From: Bacillota bacterium
Lineage (GTDB): Bacteria > Bacillota > Clostridia > Lachnospirales > Lachnospiraceae
Assembly: GCA_023390555.1 (NCBI GenBank)
Contig: JAEWCQ010000023.1
Location: 23,298-87,297, forward strand
Direction: 5' to 3'
Length of the DNA: 64,000 nt
Of this stretch, positions 18,153 to 27,353 are shown one piece after another (position 1 is the stretch's first letter; every line of letters starts with the position of its first letter). The translations under genes were made by a program, and so were the position numbers. The notes under the pieces were generated by a model. The model did not search any database. It was not told where the DNA came from and saw only the letters and a list, made by a program, of their open reading frames with translations.

Positions 18153-18475
18153 GGTGTAAACCAGAGTAATTTCTAGTTTACACGCTCCATTTCCTTTTCT
18201 TTTTGGGATATCGTCCTGCTTTGCAACAGGAATCCCATCATAATTACAGCATTTCTGCTATGTGTAAACTGTTTCTGTTTTCAGTTTACACATGTGATTT
18301 CTACACTTTACTGGATTTCCGGTACTTCCCGGAATCAGGAATCAGTTATTAGGTGTAAATGTGCCCCCCTGATAGATACCGGGGGCTCAAGGCAAGCGCG
18401 GCTTCGCCACGCCTGCCACGTTCCGGCTTTCGGCTTCCGCTCCGCACGCCGCGCCGGAAGTGGCAGCGGCAAATA
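18153..18475. other. Origin of transfer (oriT) region
   Basis: The gap between mobT and the next gene holds: an inverted repeat GTGTAAAC...GTTTACAC (18154-18183); a second, TGTGTAAACTG...CAGTTTACACA (18261-18292); a lone GTGTAAA (18353-18359); then the stem GCCCCC - 12 bases - GGGGGC (18363-18386). The last has the length and layout of the ICEBs1 oriT core, a C-run and a G-run 12 bases apart. A GC-rich stretch with several short palindromes follows (18390-18475) and may hold a single-strand origin. The repeated GTGTAAA boxes are probable MobT or accessory-protein sites. Confidence 0.75.
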
Positions 18476-18545
18476 TTTATTCCATTCCCCAATAGTGGAC
18501 AAAAAGCGTATTATCTTCCGTGGAAAATGTATTGCATAACCAGAA

Positions 18546-18824
18546 TCAATACATCCCTGTATATCTGATGTACGGTCTGCTGTATCTTGAAAGCACATAC
18601 GAAAAATAGAATCTCTCCGTATCTCCGCTTTCGCTATACTGCGGTTTTAACACATGCACAATATCAATGTCCCCGGCGGTCTTTAGCCATTCATCCGCAT
18701 ATTGCCTTAAAAAATCCTCTGACCACGGCGATTCCGGCGTTATGCCACGGCGAAAACATTCATTGTGACTCAGGCTCTTTTCCTTAAAGTCTTTGACGTA
18801 ATAGTCATACCCCATCACCTGCAC
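18546..18824 (-). CDS. Hypothetical protein with MGYDxYVxDF start (paralogue 1)
   Basis: 92 aa, Tyr-rich and soluble. It opens with MGYDYYVKDF and ends with YIRYTGMY; the neighbour at 18861 opens with MGYDEYVNDF and ends with FMRYMGHD. The pair is therefore a tandem duplication. No family is recognised. It lies between the coupling protein TcpA and oriT, so it is transferred early and may act in the recipient. The start could be Met4 (MGYD). Confidence 0.65.
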   Translation of the reverse strand: MQVMGYDYYVKDFKEKSLSHNECFRRGITPESPWSEDFLRQYADEWLKTAGDIDIVHVLKPQYSESGDTERFYFSYVLSRYSRPYIRYTGMY

Positions 18825-18860
18825 ATTCCTCTTCTCCTTTCTTCTCTTCTTTTCTTTAAC

Positions 18861-19133
18861 CTAATCGTGTCCCATATAACGCATAAAAGGAAGTGTTCCA
18901 TCTGGACAACACTTCCTTACTTCATCTTCGTTCTCTGCTTCAAAACAAAACCAATGACTCTTTTTATCTTTTGAATTCCTTGCAAGCAAATCAAAATACC
19001 AGCAGTACACTTCGGGATGATTTTCCATTTCCTTCACTTTTTCTTCTATTTCACTTTCCGTAAGTGGAGGAAGCAATAATGAAAAGCTATGAAAGTCATT
19101 GACATATTCGTCATACCCCATGATCCGGATCAT
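18861..19133 (-). CDS. Hypothetical protein with MGYDxYVxDF start (paralogue 2)
   Basis: 90 aa, acidic. It shares its first ten and last ten residues with the protein at 18546. A central segment, KKSHWFCFEAENEDEV, resembles the WF[CV]xP strand of the two ArdA-like proteins in this element (GMWFVLP and GRWFCFP). That hints at a related fold but is weak evidence. It overlaps the tcpA stop by 23 bp and is translated from the same message. Confidence 0.65.
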   Translation of the reverse strand: MIRIMGYDEYVNDFHSFSLLLPPLTESEIEEKVKEMENHPEVYCWYFDLLARNSKDKKSHWFCFEAENEDEVRKCCPDGTLPFMRYMGHD

Positions 19134-20544
19134 TCTCCTGATTCCCTCCTTTCGATTCCAGCTTCATTTCTATGACCTGTTCCGCCACAGGATGGCATAA
19201 CTGATCAATTGATTTCAGAAAATCATGCCCTGGTGGAACAAGTGGTGTGTAAAATTCACTGATTACGCTCTTTCCGGTATCCACATAACCCCTTCCCTTG
19301 ATCTGCTTAAGAAAGAAATTCTTATTTGTCTCACCGAACATCATATTATAGCCAAGCTCCGAAGTCCGACCAAGGGCTACACGGAAATTAAACTGATCTC
19401 GCATTCCATCTTCAAAATATTTTGCGTCTGGACGCTGACACGCAAGGATTAAAAAGAATCCCGTCTGACGGCCAAGCATGACTATTTTTTTCAAATAATT
19501 TATGACCTCACCATTTTCCTTGTTTCCAAGCATAGCCATAAACGCGACATATTCATCAAAAATCAGAAAGTGTGGGGGAAGCCCAAGAGCTGCATAATTT
19601 TTTCCGGGTTCATATCCGTCCATTTTCTTCATTTCTACGCTTCGCTCCATCATGTTTTCATAGAACCGTTTTACACAGTCAATTATATCCTCTTTCTTGC
19701 TGTAAACATCTGGCAACACAGCGGCCAGATCAGCCAGATCAAGATTTTTCGGATCAAGAATAAATAAAACTGCATTTGTCCGTAATAATGCTTCAATCAA
19801 GACCATGATAAAATACGTTTTACCGCCGCCGGTGCCGCCAGAAATCAGCATATGCGGCAAAGCATCATATTCCCACCACACATTCTGCATTAAGCGCAAT
19901 GCTCCATGATTTGCTTCCACCTCTTCAATGGTGATCCGGTTCGCCACCATGTCATAAAGCATGGTGTAGGCTAGATAAGATCCCAAAAAGTTCTCACACA
20001 ATTCTTTTGCTGTCAGCTCACAGAACAGGCCGGGTTCCATCTTTGTTTCAAGATTCTGCAACTGCTCTTGGTACTTTCCCATAGAGACTTCGACCTCAAT
20101 GCGCAGCTCCCCATTCTTCATTTTGTAATAAATCTTAGGAAACCAGCGGATCACTTCTTTCTTCCTCTTTGGCATATCTTTTAGAAGTCCGCTATCCTCT
20201 TTTACTTCCACTTCGTACCATCCATTTTCTAAGATCATCCTTGCAAGTTTCTGTCTGTGAATCCGCTGTTTCATTGCCTGCCCCCGATACTTTACATAAA
20301 GGAAAGCAATCAGAAAATAAACGACCAGGGAAACAAAAATACTAACAAAAAAATAAGGGGTAATATGAATACCCCTTATCATTGATAGACTCAGATGTTT
20401 CCAATCCGTCCGCAAAAGCTTTCCTGCATAAAAGCACAGCATAACAGCGGTGAATATTCCTAAAAAGGAAAACCATACAAAGTAGGAAACCAGATTTTTA
20501 TTCCACGGCCGGATTCTCCTTCCCCTTCGCCAGAATAAATTCAT
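19111..20544 (-). CDS. tcpA: TcpA coupling protein, FtsK/SpoIIIE-type ATPase (Tn916 Orf21-like)
   Basis: 477 aa. Two N-terminal membrane helices (about 20-42 and 60-84), then a RecA-like ATPase domain with Walker A SGGTGGGKT (235-243), a first acidic strand (VLFILDPKN) and Walker B (HFLIFDEYVAF). TcpA couples the MobT-DNA complex to the channel and pumps the strand out. The position between DUF961 genes and oriT/mobT matches Tn916. All key motifs are intact. Confidence 0.93.
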   Translation of the reverse strand: MNLFWRRGRRIRPWNKNLVSYFVWFSFLGIFTAVMLCFYAGKLLRTDWKHLSLSMIRGIHITPYFFVSIFVSLVVYFLIAFLYVKYRGQAMKQRIHRQKLARMILENGWYEVEVKEDSGLLKDMPKRKKEVIRWFPKIYYKMKNGELRIEVEVSMGKYQEQLQNLETKMEPGLFCELTAKELCENFLGSYLAYTMLYDMVANRITIEEVEANHGALRLMQNVWWEYDALPHMLISGGTGGGKTYFIMVLIEALLRTNAVLFILDPKNLDLADLAAVLPDVYSKKEDIIDCVKRFYENMMERSVEMKKMDGYEPGKNYAALGLPPHFLIFDEYVAFMAMLGNKENGEVINYLKKIVMLGRQTGFFLILACQRPDAKYFEDGMRDQFNFRVALGRTSELGYNMMFGETNKNFFLKQIKGRGYVDTGKSVISEFYTPLVPPGHDFLKSIDQLCHPVAEQVIEMKLESKGGNQENDPDHGV

Positions 20545-20634
20545 ATTTACTTCCTCCTTACATCCTTCGGATGCTGACGCACTTCACAATGACTACGCTG
20601 CGCTAACGCTCATTGTTCCGTTTGTCTTACAATG

Positions 20635-21045
20635 TTACTTCGTATCTTTTCCTTTTTCATCATTCAGCTTCACACCAGATTCTTTTACAGGCTGGGAAAA
20701 AGAAGCTTTCTTTAAGACAATATCTTTTGCTTTTACATACCAGTCTACATCCGCACCGCGATAAGTCGCATTTGCAACAGTATCAATCATTGGCTCCACC
20801 AACTCAACCTCTGCCATATAGTCAAATTCCTTCTCCGGAACATCCCCCGGAATGCTGACCTGGATCATCATACCGGCTTCCTTTGACATAAGATCATAAG
20901 TCCTTTCCTTGATCACGGTTGTCTGTTTCCCGTCGCCATCCACTTCGTAACGCGCACGGCGCATTGCCGAAAACTTTACTTCCCCGAATGTTGCTTTTTC
21001 ATCTACCACAATTCCTTCTGCTAATCTCATAAAATTTTCCTCCAC
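20635..21045 (-). CDS. DUF961-family protein (Tn916 Orf22-like)
   Basis: 136 aa, beta-rich soluble protein with the DUF961/YdcP pattern (AEGIVVDEKATFGEVKFSA near the start, then a charged strand EFDYMAEVELVEP). Together with its paralogue at 21051 it forms the pair that opens the transfer module of Tn916 and ICEBs1. HelP-type helicase-processivity activity is known for the ICEBs1 relatives; whether this copy does that is an inference. Confidence 0.8.
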   Translation of the reverse strand: MEENFMRLAEGIVVDEKATFGEVKFSAMRRARYEVDGDGKQTTVIKERTYDLMSKEAGMMIQVSIPGDVPEKEFDYMAEVELVEPMIDTVANATYRGADVDWYVKAKDIVLKKASFSQPVKESGVKLNDEKGKDTK

Positions 21046-21050
21046 TTTCT

Positions 21051-21368
21051 TTACTGAATTTTTTCAATATCATCTGCAAGTAACATGTAATCCGAATATC
21101 CCGTATCTCCGGCTTTTTTGCCTTCTACGATCAGGCGCGGATTTACCAGCTTCACTTCATCCATGTAAGACAATTCGTGCTCTGCCACATTTCCAACAAT
21201 TTTTACAATAATATCATCCGCACGCTGACGGCTGGAAAACAGATGATATTCTCTTGCTGTTATTTTTGTATTTCCGTTATTACGTCTTGTTTCAACTTCT
21301 CCCTCTCCTGCATAAAGCAGCTTGCCAAATGTTCCATCCATTTTCGGTACTACGCGTCTAATTTTCAT
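21051..21368 (-). CDS. DUF961-family protein (Tn916 Orf23-like)
   Basis: 105 aa, paralogous to the gene five bases downstream: both contain a charged segment of the type ELSYMDEVKLVNP. First gene of the conserved Tn916-type core, with a good GGAG site. Probably helps replication of the excised element, like HelP of ICEBs1. Confidence 0.8.
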   Translation of the reverse strand: MKIRRVVPKMDGTFGKLLYAGEGEVETRRNNGNTKITAREYHLFSSRQRADDIIVKIVGNVAEHELSYMDEVKLVNPRLIVEGKKAGDTGYSDYMLLADDIEKIQ

Positions 21369-21480
21369 ATTTGTCTTTCTCCTTTTTCTTTGAATTATTT
21401 TTAATAAGTAATCTATGATGATGGGAATATCCCATTCTTTTTCCCCCTCCCTTATTCCCTTATTTCTGATTTTAGGTAAA

Positions 21481-21505
21481 CAAAAACAGGATCACTCCTG
21501 TTTGC
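21481..21505 (-). terminator. Terminator upstream of the DUF961 pair
   Basis: Minus strand AAACAGGA-GTGA-TCCTGTTT followed by UUG; compact 8-bp stem. It separates the 21518 membrane gene from the core transfer operon, so a promoter for the latter should lie in 21370-21480. Confidence 0.75.
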
Positions 21506-21517
21506 TTACGTATAGCT

Positions 21518-21997
21518 CTATTCATTACTTTTCGCAATACCTCCATGTAATACAGCAGTCTTCCATATTCTGCGGTCTTTATCTAAAGCCCGTAATACAT
21601 ATTTTAAAATTGTACTTATTACAATCAGATCCACAATACACCAGAAGTTTCCATCTATGCCCGCTGTACATATCCAATGCGTTAATTCTGGTACCGCGTA
21701 CATAACAACCATTACCACAGCAGCCGCTGCCATTTCAGAAAACATCTGCCGCCACCTGCCACATGTTATCGCTTCAAGTATTGGTGCCATTAACTTAATT
21801 ACAACGAACAAATATCCGATTGCCCAAAAAAACTCACGAATTTCCACTTCTGAATACACTGACACTGGCACGTTCCCACTCAAGTAACTGACATAAAACA
21901 TACCTATTGCCACAAATATACAGGCAATATAACTCCAAAATCCAGTTGCAATATTTCCTAAAAACTCTACTATTACAATAGCAATTTTTCTTTTCAT
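21518..21997 (-). CDS. Hypothetical polytopic membrane protein
   Basis: 159 aa with four or five hydrophobic segments across residues about 5-125 and a basic tail. No family is recognised. It is the last gene before the terminator at 21481, in the accessory block just upstream of the DUF961 pair. A role in entry exclusion or host membrane interaction is conceivable but unsupported. Confidence 0.65.
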   Translation of the reverse strand: MKRKIAIVIVEFLGNIATGFWSYIACIFVAIGMFYVSYLSGNVPVSVYSEVEIREFFWAIGYLFVVIKLMAPILEAITCGRWRQMFSEMAAAAVVMVVMYAVPELTHWICTAGIDGNFWCIVDLIVISTILKYVLRALDKDRRIWKTAVLHGGIAKSNE

Positions 21998-22020
21998 TTG
22001 ATCTCCTTTCCGTTTTACCT

Positions 22021-22281
22021 CTAAACAATTTCTCTTCTGACAATGCAGTCATACAGTTGATTGGCTTCTTCAATACTAATATGTTCATCCAATTCGAACG
22101 GCAGCGACCACTCTCCAATCCAAAAGGACTGTTCCGGTAATATCTCTGCCTTTTCACGAATCGTTTCTTCCATTAATGGGAAACAAAACCACCGTCCAAG
22201 ATTTTCCCCTTTTTCACACCAAATAATAAAAGCGCAGTAAGGAAGATCTGCACCTTTTTCATACGGTTTCTTTCTTCTCAT
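22021..22281 (-). CDS. Short ArdA-like acidic protein (tentative)
   Basis: 86 aa. The segment GRWFCFPLMEETIREK...WSLPFELDEHISIEEANQLYDCIV aligns by eye with residues about 16-70 of the 166-aa ArdA-like protein at 15901 (GMWFVLPVNEEDLREQ...SELPFSFSETATLDEVNHLYDLV). It thus looks like a single-module relative. It overlaps the upstream gene by 4 bp. It could be a mini-antirestriction protein or a regulatory partner of the longer copy. Confidence 0.5.
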   Translation of the reverse strand: MRRKKPYEKGADLPYCAFIIWCEKGENLGRWFCFPLMEETIREKAEILPEQSFWIGEWSLPFELDEHISIEEANQLYDCIVRREIV

Positions 22282-23132
22282 GTTTCATTCCTCCCTTTCT
22301 CCGGCTTCTGGAACTGAAATGTTTCTAATTCATCCAAACGCTGAATATCCAGCACCGCACCATCTTTCATATAATCCAGATACTTTTCATCCTGATAAAG
22401 AAAAATTCTAATACGCACGTTCTTTTCTCCTATCCAGGAAACATCTGCAATAATGCGGCCATATCGTAAAAGATTCTTATGCATATCCTCTTTTTCATCT
22501 AATTCCTTTTCTTCCACACACACAAGTTCGTCTGGAACATCCGGGAAAATAGTTGCTTGACGAAATTCAGTAACAACCTTTTTCGGTTTTTCCGGTTCTG
22601 GCGGTTTTAAATCTTCTAATTCTTCCAACAGACTTTCCAGTTTCTTTCGACAAACTAAAAATTCGTTTAAATATTTTTCTCGGTACATATACCGTTTTAA
22701 CTTGATCAAACGATCACGCTTGATCAACTTTTCTAATACTACCGGTTCATAGATATTTGCATCTATTTTTAATTTTGTCCGCTGTTCAATGCTTACCTTT
22801 GCACTGTTCTTTACAAGATACTGATAATTTTCATCTTCTCGAAACACTTTCAATGTTTCTTTTGCATTCTCCAGGATTTCATCCCCATGAACCATGTATA
22901 ATTCTGACACGAAAGAAGGAACTTCACGCTCACTATAAGCGCGAAATCTTTCTGATACATAGTCTCCAATCTTTTCCTTAACTGCAATGATCTGATCTCT
23001 AATCACATTCAGTTCATGACCATCGGTCCAGATCGGGCTTGTGCTTCCCTTTTCTGCTATACGATCATACTTCATAAAAAGAGCAGCTAGTTGCAACGAA
23101 TCTGCTTCTAACTGCTTTAAAATATCACTCAT
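22278..23132 (-). CDS. Hypothetical coiled-coil protein
   Basis: 284 aa, no signal peptide or membrane segment. Long helical stretches rich in Lys and Glu span about 1-190 (including KKLESLLEELEDLKPPEPEKPKK), followed by a proline hinge and a beta-rich C-terminal domain of about 80 residues. No family is recognised. It links the pilus locus to the transfer module and overlaps the next gene by 4 bp, so it is co-expressed with the short ArdA-like gene. Confidence 0.65.
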   Translation of the reverse strand: MSDILKQLEADSLQLAALFMKYDRIAEKGSTSPIWTDGHELNVIRDQIIAVKEKIGDYVSERFRAYSEREVPSFVSELYMVHGDEILENAKETLKVFREDENYQYLVKNSAKVSIEQRTKLKIDANIYEPVVLEKLIKRDRLIKLKRYMYREKYLNEFLVCRKKLESLLEELEDLKPPEPEKPKKVVTEFRQATIFPDVPDELVCVEEKELDEKEDMHKNLLRYGRIIADVSWIGEKNVRIRIFLYQDEKYLDYMKDGAVLDIQRLDELETFQFQKPEKGRNET

Positions 23133-23155
23133 ATGTAATTTTTCACCAGACTTTC

Positions 23156-25453
23156 CTATTCTCGAACTGCCAAGAACTGATTATAAAATCCCTTCCAGAC
23201 GTTCTCTTGATCAAAGTTTTCATACCCGTTTCTGTCAATATACGCTTTCATTTCCAAAATATCTTCATGAGAGAACTGATAAGTTTGTTCGGGCGTTTCA
23301 TTTTCCTGATTTAAAAGAGCCTTTTTCAATTCTTCGTGATATTCTGGATCAGTCGTCCAGATCGAATCAGGACTTAAACCGCCCTCTTCATAACTCTTGT
23401 TGAAATACTTCCAATCGATAGAACGGATCGTCTTTTCTTCCACCGTTTTGGCTTCTGTGCTATAGATATGTACCGTCACAGGCTCCGAATAGGTATTCCC
23501 GTAGCTGTCCGTAGCAAGATACGTAATAATCACTTCTGCATCCCCGGTTAAGCTTGTAAAGCTGCCAGACTGATAATCTGATATTGTCAGACTTCCAGCA
23601 ATTCCTTTTTGCTTCGCCTGATCTGCTGTCCGGTTCTCTAAGGTTACATCCTCTTTATCTGTTCCGGTTGCGGTGTTAAGAAGTTCCGCTTCGGTGATTT
23701 TTCCGGCTACGGCATAGGCAAGTGTAAAGTAGCGGTCTGATGCTGTAATCTGCGGACAGTCGTCCCAGATCGCATACAGCGTAACAGTCGTTTCCGGTTG
23801 ATTCGTCAGATCTGTTATACTGGTCTGATCTAGATAATCTGCTGATACCGCATCCTTATTTGTATTCCAGCCTTTAAATCCGCTTTGCCCTTGATCCGTA
23901 GTTCTTGTAAAGCCATTTGCCGGAAGCTGCGTTCCTATTCCAACCGTAGCCGCCAAATCCTTCATGCTGCCAGCTGTAGCACCATTACCATCAAAATGGA
24001 TCGTATAATTTTTTGCTTTCCATTGCGCATACAGTGTAACGGTTGCAGCATTGGCCGTGGTCAGATTTTTCACGGATTGCGCAGCACTATACGACGTTCC
24101 GCTTCCATCCGCTTTTGTATTCCAGCCTGTGAACTCATAACCGCTTTTTACAAAAGCATTATTGCTAATGGTAATCGCCGTATTATAAGTTGCTGTTTGT
24201 GATGCCACAGAGCCGGCCGTTGCCCCGTTGCCGTTATAGGCTATTGTATAGGTATTGATTTTCCAGTTTGCATACAACACCATCGACAAATCGGTTTTCG
24301 TAGCAAGCGTAGAAAAATATTCCGTTGGATCATAATCAACTGCCTGATCAAACGTGGTACCGCTCCCATCCGTTTTCGTGTTCCATTCTTTTCCAGTTTC
24401 AATGTGGTACCCGGTCTTTGATAAATTCGGCGTTTTCGGACTTATCAAATCACTGGCAGAGCTGGTGTATTTTACGGTCTTTGTCGTTGTCTCATAGGTT
24501 CCATTTTCACTGGTACTGCTCTGAACAATACTAGATGCAAGCTTATAATACTTACTGCCACTCTGATGCGGTGCATCCGTGATTGTTCCACCGTTTGCAT
24601 GGTAAGTGATTGTTCCAGCATTTATTTCCCACTGCGCATATAACGTGACCGTCCCGTTATCATTTGTAGTCAGGTTCTTAACACTTTTACTTGCATCATA
24701 CGAAGTTCCACTACCATTCGCTTTGGTATTCCATCCGGCAAACGTATAGCCGGCACGAACAAATTTGTTTGCTCTGGTCGTAAACGATTCATCATAGGTG
24801 CAGCTCTGCTTTGTCACACTTCCGCTGTCTTCGCCGTTGCCATCATATTTGACTGTATAATCATTGGCAACGAACTGATACAAAGTATAGGAATAGCTAT
24901 AAGCCGCATCATGTACCTCTGGATATCCAGAATCTCCATTCGTTGTTCCTAGCCAATAATGAGCACTTCCCACCAAAAACCACTTGTCGATGTCCTTTGC
25001 ATACCCAAAATGCAAAATATAATAAGCATAACCAGCCCATCCATTATTTGCATCCACGTAAGGACTAGAAAGTATATATTCTCTGCCATCATCCAAAACT
25101 AATACAAGCCGTTTATGCGTCACCGTATCATTGATGCCACCAGCAGTATAATCTTCAACACGAGTGGATATTTCCATTTTGGTTTCATTTATTATATTAT
25201 TTTTGTCTTTTAATTCCTGTACTGTCGGATTTAAACCAGACCAACTACAAGAAATATCCACTGCTTCTTCTGGTTTTAGAGTACCTGTTTTTTCACCTTT
25301 TACCTCCAGATGATACCCGGTTTTTGTTGCATCCGGATTTAGAACCGTCTCTGCAGCTTTTGCGACAGATGGAGAAAGAAAAACGGTGCATAGCAAAAGT
25401 GCCAGCACCGTAACAATCTGTTTCTTCCCGATTCTTATTCTATTTTTTTCCAA
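23156..25453 (-). CDS. Secreted InlB-B-repeat (Listeria-Bacteroides repeat) surface protein
   Basis: 765 aa. Signal peptide of about 34 residues ending in AKA. At least four InlB-B / Flg_new repeats lie between about 200 and 560, recognised by GYTFAGWNTKANGSG, YDASKSVKNLT and VTLYAQW patterns; an HYR-like domain and a charged C-terminus follow. There is no LPxTG motif, so anchoring is non-covalent or through the pilus. The start is TTG at 25453, behind GAGGAG. It is the largest product of the pilus locus and the best candidate for an adhesin or pilus tip. Confidence 0.8.
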   Translation of the reverse strand: MEKNRIRIGKKQIVTVLALLLCTVFLSPSVAKAAETVLNPDATKTGYHLEVKGEKTGTLKPEEAVDISCSWSGLNPTVQELKDKNNIINETKMEISTRVEDYTAGGINDTVTHKRLVLVLDDGREYILSSPYVDANNGWAGYAYYILHFGYAKDIDKWFLVGSAHYWLGTTNGDSGYPEVHDAAYSYSYTLYQFVANDYTVKYDGNGEDSGSVTKQSCTYDESFTTRANKFVRAGYTFAGWNTKANGSGTSYDASKSVKNLTTNDNGTVTLYAQWEINAGTITYHANGGTITDAPHQSGSKYYKLASSIVQSSTSENGTYETTTKTVKYTSSASDLISPKTPNLSKTGYHIETGKEWNTKTDGSGTTFDQAVDYDPTEYFSTLATKTDLSMVLYANWKINTYTIAYNGNGATAGSVASQTATYNTAITISNNAFVKSGYEFTGWNTKADGSGTSYSAAQSVKNLTTANAATVTLYAQWKAKNYTIHFDGNGATAGSMKDLAATVGIGTQLPANGFTRTTDQGQSGFKGWNTNKDAVSADYLDQTSITDLTNQPETTVTLYAIWDDCPQITASDRYFTLAYAVAGKITEAELLNTATGTDKEDVTLENRTADQAKQKGIAGSLTISDYQSGSFTSLTGDAEVIITYLATDSYGNTYSEPVTVHIYSTEAKTVEEKTIRSIDWKYFNKSYEEGGLSPDSIWTTDPEYHEELKKALLNQENETPEQTYQFSHEDILEMKAYIDRNGYENFDQENVWKGFYNQFLAVRE

Positions 25454-25475
25454 TTAGATATCTCCTCTCATTCTT

Positions 25476-25491
25476 TTTGCGACATCGCAAC
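25476..25491 (-). repeat. GTTGCGA palindrome, copy 3
   Basis: Minus-strand GTTGCGATGTCGCAAA (last base deviates) lies between the Fn3 gene stop and the ribosome site of the InlB-B-repeat gene. Confidence 0.7.
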
Positions 25492-25494
25492 TTT

Positions 25495-26904
25495 TTATCT
25501 ACCGTAGGCAAATCCATAAACACCGTCACTTGTTCCGGTAAAGGTCGAAACAAAATATCTAGTATAGTCAATGCTTCCTGCAAACTGAATTCCATAATCG
25601 TATTCACTGGTAGAATATTTCATCAATGTCCATGATTTGACTTTTGGAAACTGCTCTTTCAATACCGCCAGAGTTTCCTTTTTTGTGCACGTTCCATCCA
25701 GCCAAGAACCAATAATAAGATCCAAATCAGCATAACTATATCCATTCCAACTATAGAACCATTTATTATCCTTGCTTCCATATCTCGTTGTCGACGTAGT
25801 AGACGCATCGGAAAAACTACCATAAATGTTCTTTCCGTTCACTGTCCTATAAGCGCGAACCTTATATTTATAGGTATGCCACTTTGCAATATTTTTCGGT
25901 TTATAGCTTACGCTTTTTGTATCACTGACTTTGACATATTTGTCTATGCCATTATCATACATATAAACCTGATATCCAGTCGCACCACTGACTTTATTCC
26001 ATTTTAACGTGATCGCTGCATAATAGGAAGATCCGCCATAATCTGAAAGATACTTAATAGTATTCTGTGTCAAAGAAGCGATTGTGACCTTTGCTGGCTT
26101 CGTTACGGCGGTATAAGTTGTCGCACCGCTGTAGACTTTCTTTCCGTTTACAATCTTATACGTTCGGATCTGATACTTATAAGACTTACCAGCAGTCAGT
26201 TTCTTTGCGGTATAGGACGTACCTGTCTTTTTCACCGTAGCCTGTTTCACATACTTCTTTTTCGCCGAATCATAGCGATAAACCACATAACCGCTGATGT
26301 CCGTTGTCTTTTTCCACTTAAGAGTTACGCTGCTTGTCGTTGCAGCCTTTGTTGAGATTCCGGTTACCTTTGCAACAATTGTAGAAGCCTTAATGACAAC
26401 ACCTTTCGCCTTGATGTTCTCCGGGTTAAATGCCTGAACCAAGAACTTATACTGCGTACCAGATTTCAGGCTTTTTGCGGTATAATAATTCTTTGTAGCA
26501 ATGCCTAATTTCTTATAGGTCTTTTTCTTTGTATCATACTGATAGACCAGATAGTGGATTGTACTGTCCTGTGCTTTCCATGTCAGAGTAATTGTATTTG
26601 CTTTCCGAACCGAAGCCTTTACTTTTGTTACTGGCACCGGAGCAACTGCAACTTTCTGCGTTTCCGATTCTACTTCGGATGCCTGTTCTGTTTCAGTGGG
26701 AACCGCCTGTTCTGTTGTAGGTATTACGTCCTGATCCGATCCAGTCGCAGCTACTTCATCCATTCCAACCACCTTTTCCACAGTGTCAGATTCCGTACTG
26801 GATTCTGTCACAACTTCTGTGTCTGCCTGTGTTGCATACGCCGAAAGTGTAAAACTGCTCATTGCGATCATTCCTGCTAACATCCATACAACTGTTTTTT
26901 TCAT
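25495..26904 (-). CDS. Secreted fibronectin type III repeat protein
   Basis: 469 aa. Signal peptide of about 25 residues (ends SAYA), a Thr/Glu-rich linker (about 26-90), then three Fn3-like domains (about 92-178, 180-270 and 275-375). Each carries the pattern ITLTWK..YLVYQYDTKKKTYKK and ends in a YKYKVRAY-type strand. The last 90 residues form an unrecognised compact domain. It is exported, lacks a sortase motif and lies inside the pilus locus; a role as structural or adhesive pilus-associated protein is inferred. Confidence 0.8.
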   Translation of the reverse strand: MKKTVVWMLAGMIAMSSFTLSAYATQADTEVVTESSTESDTVEKVVGMDEVAATGSDQDVIPTTEQAVPTETEQASEVESETQKVAVAPVPVTKVKASVRKANTITLTWKAQDSTIHYLVYQYDTKKKTYKKLGIATKNYYTAKSLKSGTQYKFLVQAFNPENIKAKGVVIKASTIVAKVTGISTKAATTSSVTLKWKKTTDISGYVVYRYDSAKKKYVKQATVKKTGTSYTAKKLTAGKSYKYQIRTYKIVNGKKVYSGATTYTAVTKPAKVTIASLTQNTIKYLSDYGGSSYYAAITLKWNKVSGATGYQVYMYDNGIDKYVKVSDTKSVSYKPKNIAKWHTYKYKVRAYRTVNGKNIYGSFSDASTTSTTRYGSKDNKWFYSWNGYSYADLDLIIGSWLDGTCTKKETLAVLKEQFPKVKSWTLMKYSTSEYDYGIQFAGSIDYTRYFVSTFTGTSDGVYGFAYGR

Positions 26905-26987
26905 AACGATTTCCCTCCTGATATCCTCTTCAAGTTACTTTTATTATACCACATTTTCCCTGAAATGTCTTGATTTTCCGGCATTTT

Positions 26988-27353
26988 TTAAGATTCTATC
27001 ACGATATTTTTTGTTGCTTTCACCGTTCCATCGGCACCGTTTGGATAAATAAAATGTTCCTCAACCTCAACAGATAAAAGCCCTTTTTCTTCATCAAATG
27101 TCATACTGTTTACGGTTAAAGAAGAGTCACTTTCTATCTTCACAACAAGCCTGACAATGAAATCCGTTTGAAACTCTTCTTTACTAATTCCAGTGTCAGA
27201 ATCTTTCAGCTCCTTTATAGTCTGCTCCGCAGCGGTATCAATCATACGGTCAAGTTCATTTTGTCGGACGCTTCTACTCTCTATCGACAGTTCACAACTC
27301 AACAAGAGCAGAAACACCATCGTTAGAATCACACCGAATACTGTATGTTTCAT
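26988..27353 (-). CDS. Tad-type pseudopilin-like protein
   Basis: 121 aa. Short N-terminus, one hydrophobic helix (about 4-21), then a polar helical and beta-rich domain. This is the TadE/TadF/TadG-like topology of minor pilins. A Cys (LLLSCEL) near the end of the helix could be lipidated, but the lipobox is poor. It overlaps the upstream gene by 4 bp. Function is inferred from topology and from its place in the pilus operon. Confidence 0.6.
   Translation of the reverse strand: MKHTVFGVILTMVFLLLLSCELSIESRSVRQNELDRMIDTAAEQTIKELKDSDTGISKEEFQTDFIVRLVVKIESDSSLTVNSMTFDEEKGLLSVEVEEHFIYPNGADGTVKATKNIVIES

Noticed and set aside
18294..18598. Overlapping frames in the oriT region
   Set aside because: Three frames overlap one another on both strands; they arise from the GC-rich palindromes and lack ribosome sites.
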